Positions 61,595-64,000 of a DNA stretch of 64,000 nucleotides are shown piece by piece; position 1 is the first letter of the stretch, and each line of letters begins with the position of its first letter. Made by a program: the position numbers and the translations under genes. The DNA comes from Winslowiella toletana. GTDB taxonomy: Bacteria > Pseudomonadota > Gammaproteobacteria > Enterobacterales > Enterobacteriaceae. The stretch covers positions 806,001 through 870,000 of the forward strand of contig NZ_JAGGMQ010000001.1 in assembly GCF_017875465.1 (NCBI RefSeq). Direction: 5' to 3'. Under the pieces are notes generated by a model that ran no database searches, was not told the DNA's origin, and was given only the letters and a program-made list of their open reading frames with translations.

Positions 61595-61662
61595 CGGGCG
61601 GCGAGAACGCCGCCCCTACAGGTTATGATGGTTTTTACAGGGGCGGCGTTCTCGCCGCTCGC
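61595..61662. repeat. Inverted pair of palindromic repeats after ubiG
   Basis: GGGCGGCGAGAACGCCGCCC (61596-61615) followed by CTAC, and an inverted second copy GGGGCGGCGTTCTCGCCGCT (61640-61659). This is the same family as at 14749-14768 and 52297-52403. It lies 6 bases after the ubiG stop. Confidence 0.9.
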
Positions 61663-62055
61663 TCCCCTGACATCCAGCTGTCATACTTTTTTCTTAGCTT
61701 ATCCCCCGCCAGCCAGATCTTTTTCCTTCTGTACGCATACCAGCCTAAATTATAGGGTGTTTATGACTGGCGATAAAATCGTCTGTCTTATGTTAGCGGA
61801 GCGATAAAATCGCCCTGCTTAGACCACTTTTGCGACAAAGAAAAGTGGCTGGAATAAGCAATGGATAGAAAACCAGCGTTCGATCAAATAATTCATTTTT
61901 TTATCATAAGGATTGACAGGCCGACGAGCCTTGAGAAACGTGGACTTAGGAAAAAAGCCAGCCCCTGAACCGCAAATCCATTCAGAAATCAACTCTTGTT
62001 ATACGCGCATAACTTACTAGAATACTCACCATCTAGTTACACATTCATCCCCTAC

Positions 62056-62080
62056 CCCCTATATGTAGTGTTTATCCACA
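62056..62080 (+). promoter_or_regulatory. NrdR-box-like site and DnaA box upstream of nrdA
   Basis: CTATATGTAGTGT (62059-62071) fits the NrdR consensus CwAtATaTwGtgt at all but one position. TTATCCACA (62072-62080) is a perfect DnaA box directly behind it. In E. coli, nrdAB is repressed by NrdR and controlled by DnaA, so both sites make sense here. Confidence 0.7.
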
Positions 62081-62146
62081 GAGTTACTCACAATGAGATT
62101 TCTGTGTATAAACCGGGGATAATTTCACGGACAGGTAAAACGCGAC

Positions 62147-64000
62147 ATGAATCAGAGTCTGCTCGTCACTAAACGCGATGGCCGCACAGAACGTATTAAT
62201 CTTGATAAAATCCACCGGGTTCTCGACTGGGCGGCGGAAGGCCTGCAAAACGTCTCTGTTTCTCAGGTTGAACTGCGTTCGCACATCCAGTTCTACGACG
62301 GCATCAGAACGTCCGATATCCATGAAACGGTGATCAAGGCGGCTGCCGACCTGATCTCGCGCGATGCGCCTGACTACCAGTATATGGCCGCGCGCCTGGC
62401 GATTTTCCATCTGCGTAAAAAAGCCTACGGCCAGTTTGAACCGCCAAAACTGCTCGATCAGGTCACGCGAATGATCGAGATGGGTAAATACGACAAACAT
62501 CTGCTGGAAGACTACACGGAAGAAGAGTTCGGGCAGATGGACGGTTTTATCGACCACTGGCGTGATATGAACTTCTCCTATGCCGCAGTTAAGCAGCTGG
62601 AAGGCAAATATCTGGTGCAGAACCGCGTCAGCGGTGAAATCTACGAGAGCGCGCAGTTCCTCTATATTCTGGTCGCCGCCTGCCTGTTCTCCGGCTATCC
62701 GCGCGAAACCCGTCTGGATTACATTAAGCGTTTCTACGATGCGATCTCCACCTTTAAAATCTCGCTGCCAACGCCAATTATGTCCGGCGTGCGTACGCCG
62801 ACCCGTCAGTTCAGCTCCTGCGTACTGATTGAGTGTGGCGACAGCCTCGATTCAATTAACGCCACCTCCAGCGCAATTGTGAAATACGTTTCGCAGCGCG
62901 CCGGTATCGGCATCAACGCTGGCCGCATTCGTGCGCTGGGCAGCCCGATTCGTGGCGGCGAAGCGTTCCACACCGGTTGTATCCCGTTCTACAAACACTT
63001 CCAGACGGCAGTGAAATCCTGTTCGCAGGGCGGCGTGCGCGGTGGCGCGGCGACGCTGTTCTACCCGATGTGGCATCTGGAAGTTGAAAGCCTGCTGGTA
63101 CTGAAAAACAACCGTGGCGTGGAAGGCAACCGCGTACGTCATATGGACTACGGCGTGCAGATCAACAAGCTGATGTACACCCGTCTGCTGAAAGGTGGCG
63201 ATATCACCCTGTTCAGCCCGTCAGATGTGCCCGGCCTGTACGATGCCTTCTTTGCCGATCAGGATGAGTTTGAGCGTCTGTACACCAAATATGAGAACGA
63301 CGACAGCATCCGCAAACAGCGGGTTAAAGCGGTCGATCTGTTCTCGCTGATGATGCAGGAACGCGCTTCAACGGGTCGTATCTATATCCAGAACGTCGAT
63401 CACTGCAACACCCACAGCCCGTTCGATCCGGCTATCGCGCCAGTGCGCCAGTCCAACCTGTGCCTGGAAATCGCGCTGCCGACCAAACCGCTGCTGGATG
63501 TGAATGACGAAAACGGTGAGATTGCGCTCTGTACTCTGTCGGCGTTTAACCTCGGCGCGATTAACAGCCTCGACGATCTGGATGAGCTGGCAACGCTGGC
63601 GGTGCGCGCGCTTGACGCCCTGCTGGATTATCAGGACTACCCGATTCCGGCCGCGCAGCGCGGGGCGATGGGTCGTCGTACCCTGGGTATCGGCGTCATC
63701 AACTATGCCTACTACCTGGCGAAACACGGCGTACGTTACTCCGATGGCAGTGCCAACAACCTGACGCACAAAACCTTCGAAGCGATTCAGTTCTACCTGC
63801 TGAAAGCCTCGAACGAACTGGCGAAAGAGCAAGGCGCATGCCCGTGGTTCAATGAAACCACCTATGCGCAGGGCATCCTGCCAATCGACACTTACAAGAA
63901 AGATCTGGATGTTATCAGCAACGAGCCGCTGCATCTGGACTGGGAAGCGCTGCGTGAGGAGATTAAAACTCACGGCCTGCGTAACTCCACGCTCTCTGCG
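62147..64000 (+). CDS. nrdA: Ribonucleoside-diphosphate reductase class Ia, alpha subunit (5' part)
   Basis: The frame runs from ATG 62147 to the window edge, 618 codons without a stop (E. coli NrdA has 761), so the 3' end is cut off. The N-terminal ATP-cone (MNQSLLVTKRDGRTERINLDKI) senses ATP/dATP. Active-site residues are present: the Cys in RQFSSCVLIECGDS (Cys225 in E. coli numbering) and NLCLE (Asn437, Cys439, Glu441). It reduces NDPs to dNDPs together with NrdB, which should lie downstream. Upstream DnaA and NrdR-like sites indicate control by replication and nucleotide state. Confidence 0.97.
   Translation, partial: MNQSLLVTKRDGRTERINLDKIHRVLDWAAEGLQNVSVSQVELRSHIQFYDGIRTSDIHETVIKAAADLISRDAPDYQYMAARLAIFHLRKKAYGQFEPPKLLDQVTRMIEMGKYDKHLLEDYTEEEFGQMDGFIDHWRDMNFSYAAVKQLEGKYLVQNRVSGEIYESAQFLYILVAACLFSGYPRETRLDYIKRFYDAISTFKISLPTPIMSGVRTPTRQFSSCVLIECGDSLDSINATSSAIVKYVSQRAGIGINAGRIRALGSPIRGGEAFHTGCIPFYKHFQTAVKSCSQGGVRGGAATLFYPMWHLEVESLLVLKNNRGVEGNRVRHMDYGVQINKLMYTRLLKGGDITLFSPSDVPGLYDAFFADQDEFERLYTKYENDDSIRKQRVKAVDLFSLMMQERASTGRIYIQNVDHCNTHSPFDPAIAPVRQSNLCLEIALPTKPLLDVNDENGEIALCTLSAFNLGAINSLDDLDELATLAVRALDALLDYQDYPIPAAQRGAMGRRTLGIGVINYAYYLAKHGVRYSDGSANNLTHKTFEAIQFYLLKASNELAKEQGACPWFNETTYAQGILPIDTYKKDLDVISNEPLHLDWEALREEIKTHGLRNSTLSA

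Larger units (their letters stand above)
61590..62146. other. Intergenic region between ubiG and nrdA
   Basis: About 557 bases. It holds the palindrome pair above, a direct repeat GCGATAAAATCG (61770-61781 and 61801-61812), a hairpin CCACTTTT (61824-61831) / AAAAGTGG (61841-61848), and the nrdA control region. No credible gene is present; in E. coli the autotransporter gene yfaL lies here. Confidence 0.7.

Noticed and set aside
61625..61807. A 60-codon frame between ubiG and nrdA
   Set aside because: It begins inside the palindromic repeat pair and has no ribosome site or protein-like composition.
1..64000. CRISPR arrays, insertion sequences and prophage genes
   Set aside because: No regularly spaced short repeats with unique spacers, no transposase or integrase frame, and no phage structural genes were seen.

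Overview
The window is enterobacterial chromosome, most likely Erwiniaceae (Pantoea/Erwinia type) or a close relative. This rests on gene order and on close protein similarity to E. coli K-12 as I remember it. The housekeeping anchors follow the E. coli order: radD-rplY-yejK-yejL-yejM-proL at the left; yojI-alkB-apbE-ompC-micF in the middle; rcsD-rcsB-rcsC, then gyrA-ubiG-nrdA at the right. The first gene (radD) and the last (nrdA) are cut by the window edges.

Left part (1-20 kb): the conserved block ends at tRNA-Pro(GGG). It is followed by an accessory stretch with a PrlF-YhaV toxin-antitoxin pair, several tiny genes, an EntD-like phosphopantetheinyl transferase, and a flavin monooxygenase / GNAT / polar amino acid ABC cluster that resembles sulfur-compound salvage operons. 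Next come a YojI-type peptide exporter with an unknown partner gene and a Fur-like site, alkB and apbE (ada, which lies between them in E. coli, is absent), and an NMT1/SsuA-type ABC importer. A small SnoaL-like gene then stands divergent from a TetR repressor, with two mirror-image operators between them.

Middle (20-48 kb): ompC with OmpR-like sites and a clear MicF small RNA gene. Next is the most striking item of the window: a type I secretion operon (TolC-like protein, ABC ATPase, HlyD-like adaptor) and an 18.4-kb gene for a 6133-residue BapA/SiiE/LapA-like surface adhesin. I count about 57 tandem Ig-like repeats of about 100 residues, partly arranged in a higher-order A-B-C-D module that recurs six times. 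This locus and an MFS transporter gene sit exactly between micF and rcsD, which are neighbours in E. coli.

Right part (48-64 kb): the Rcs phosphorelay. rcsD and rcsB are convergent with rcsC, and palindromic repeats fill the gap between them. A membrane-anchored AraC-type regulator is divergent from an exported alpha/beta hydrolase. A possibly frameshifted HTH antitoxin-like gene precedes gyrA (with Thr at position 83). ubiG is followed by a repeat-containing intergenic region carrying a DnaA box and an NrdR-like box before nrdA. Members of one GC-rich palindrome family recur at three places (14.75, 52.3 and 61.6 kb).
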